Shown piece by piece: positions 63,208 through 64,000 of a DNA stretch of 64,000 bases. The stretch is taken from the NCBI GenBank assembly GCA_019801415.1, contig JAHVJD010000010.1, forward strand, positions 62,001 through 126,000, in the 5' to 3' direction. The DNA is from Nocardioides marinus (GTDB lineage Bacteria > Pseudomonadota > Alphaproteobacteria > Rhodobacterales > Rhodobacteraceae). The stretch's first letter is position 1, and the number at the start of each line of letters is the position of its first letter. The notes beneath the pieces were generated by a model that made no database searches, was not told the origin of the DNA, and saw only the letters and a program-made list of their open reading frames with translations. The translations under genes were made by a program, and so were the position numbers.

Positions 63208-63235
63208 AAAAAGGGCCGCGTCATCGACGCAGCCC
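63208..63235 (-). terminator. Terminator of the glutamate-cysteine ligase gene
   Basis: On the minus strand GGGCTGCGTC-GAT-GACGCGGCCC followed by TTTTT; 9 of 10 stem pairs plus one wobble. It lies 33 bases past the gene's stop. Confidence 0.85.
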
Positions 63236-63267
63236 CGTTCGTTGGGCATTGTGCGGTATGCCGCTGA

Positions 63268-64000
63268 TCAATAGGCAAATTCGCCGTAAATCCGGCTCAG
63301 GTCCCCGCCCCATGCGCCGTTGTAGCGCTCCAGAAGCTCATCCGCGGGCACCTTGCCGCTTTCCAGACTGTCCTTCAGGGCATTCAGGAAGTGGGTCTCA
63401 TCCGGGACCAGGCCACCGGCGCCGGGACGCGCACGCGCCTTCAGGCCGCTTTCGGAGATTGCCACTACTTCGCGGGCCAGCTCATGCAGGTTGATGCCGC
63501 CGACCCGCGCCTGCAGGCCGTGCTCGGATGCGGCGGCGCGCAATTCTTCGCGGGTTTCGGCGTCCCAGCCCTTGACCAGGTCCCAGGCAGCGTCCAGCGC
63601 GGACTGGTCGTAGGTGAGGCCAACCCAGAACGCGGGCAGCGCGCAAAGGCGACGCCAGGGGCCGCCGTCGGCGCCGCGCATCTCGATGAATTTCTTCACC
63701 CGCGCCTCGGGGAAGATGGTGGTCAGATGGTCAGCCCAGTCGCTGAGGGTCGGGGTCTCGCCCGGCAGCGCCGGCAGCTCGCCCTTGAGGAAGTCGCGGA
63801 ACGACATGCCCAGCGCGTTGATGTATTCGCCGTTGCGGTAGACAAAATACATCGGCACATCCAGCGCGTATTGCACCCAGGCCTCGAACCCGAAGCCCTC
63901 TTCGAAGACAAAGGGCAGCATGCCGGTGCGCGCCGCGTCCAGGTTGCGCCAGACCAGCCCGCGGGTGGATTTCACCCCGTTCGGCTTGCCGTCCAGGAAG
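63268..64000 (-). CDS. Glutamate-cysteine ligase (5' part beyond the window)
   Basis: First enzyme of glutathione synthesis, joining glutamate and cysteine. Only the C-terminal 244 residues are in the window; the frame continues past base 64000 with FLDGKPNG. The segment ARTGMLPFVFEEGFGFEAWV and FIEMRGADGGPWRRLCALPAFW match the plant-type (class III) glutamate-cysteine ligase of alphaproteobacteria. It is convergent with the YHS gene and closed by its own terminator. Confidence 0.93.
   Translation of the reverse strand, partial: FLDGKPNGVKSTRGLVWRNLDAARTGMLPFVFEEGFGFEAWVQYALDVPMYFVYRNGEYINALGMSFRDFLKGELPALPGETPTLSDWADHLTTIFPEARVKKFIEMRGADGGPWRRLCALPAFWVGLTYDQSALDAAWDLVKGWDAETREELRAAASEHGLQARVGGINLHELAREVVAISESGLKARARPGAGGLVPDETHFLNALKDSLESGKVPADELLERYNGAWGGDLSRIYGEFAY

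Overview
The window is a gene-dense, high-GC chromosomal segment from an alphaproteobacterium, most likely a marine Rhodobacterales/Roseobacter-group organism (Ruegeria/Phaeobacter-like). The basis is the gene order mdh-sucCD-sucAB-lpd, a phaA-phaB pair, a 44-aa aa3-type cytochrome oxidase subunit IV, an argH/small-lipoprotein/lysA/DUF4175 block, a large DmdC-like acyl-CoA dehydrogenase, and several small families typical of this order. I see no rRNA, tRNA, CRISPR array, prophage or insertion sequence. Genus is inferred from memory of gene order and not tested.

Layout. 1-10.6 kb: TCA-cycle block with malate dehydrogenase, succinyl-CoA synthetase and the three 2-oxoglutarate dehydrogenase subunits, interrupted by a small membrane protein and a MAPEG protein. 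10.6-18.2 kb: an exported hypothetical protein, then an overlapping minus-strand set ftsE-ftsX-plsC-PPOX, a divergent zinc-ribbon membrane protein, and an 870-aa DUF4175 protein. 18.2-21.8 kb: lysA, two tandem tiny lipoproteins and argH, head-to-head with a TlpA-type thioredoxin. 22.5-26.6 kb: a hypothetical protein, a degenerate EAL-domain protein, and phaA/phaB with PhaR-like sites. 26.7-36.7 kb: LysR regulator plus DMT exporter, YdcH, RNA methyltransferase, DUF2007, a polyprenyl diphosphate synthase, ispE, a TPR protein, ETF-ubiquinone oxidoreductase, and soxR divergent from a glyoxalase-fold protein. 36.9-44.7 kb: greA, molybdenum cofactor genes (moeA, mobB, mobA, fdhD), azlCD, a papain-like lipoprotein candidate, coxIV and DUF6173. 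44.7-50.9 kb: MBL hydrolase plus acyl-CoA dehydrogenase, tsaC/sua5, yqgE, a DsbD-N protein and a NUDIX hydrolase. 50.9-58.5 kb: an RND pump and adaptor, moaB, a LysE exporter, a phosphoesterase and a family-4-like uracil-DNA glycosylase. 58.7-64 kb: pyrB, a membrane-anchored protein, a dihydroorotase-like gene lacking its metal ligands, plsY, a YHS protein and the 3' part of a glutamate-cysteine ligase.

Most genes are core metabolism and housekeeping. The parts I would look at again are mostly non-coding or small. They are a pair of identical TGTGATCACA palindromes before sucC; PhaR-like palindromes before phaA; MerR-type promoters with 19-bp spacers at soxR/glyoxalase and before the EAL gene; two families of intergenic repeats, one found only between convergent genes; two tandem mini-lipoproteins separated by a terminator that abuts a Shine-Dalgarno; and a probable pseudo-dihydroorotase next to pyrB. 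I found no clearly novel defence or biosynthetic system.
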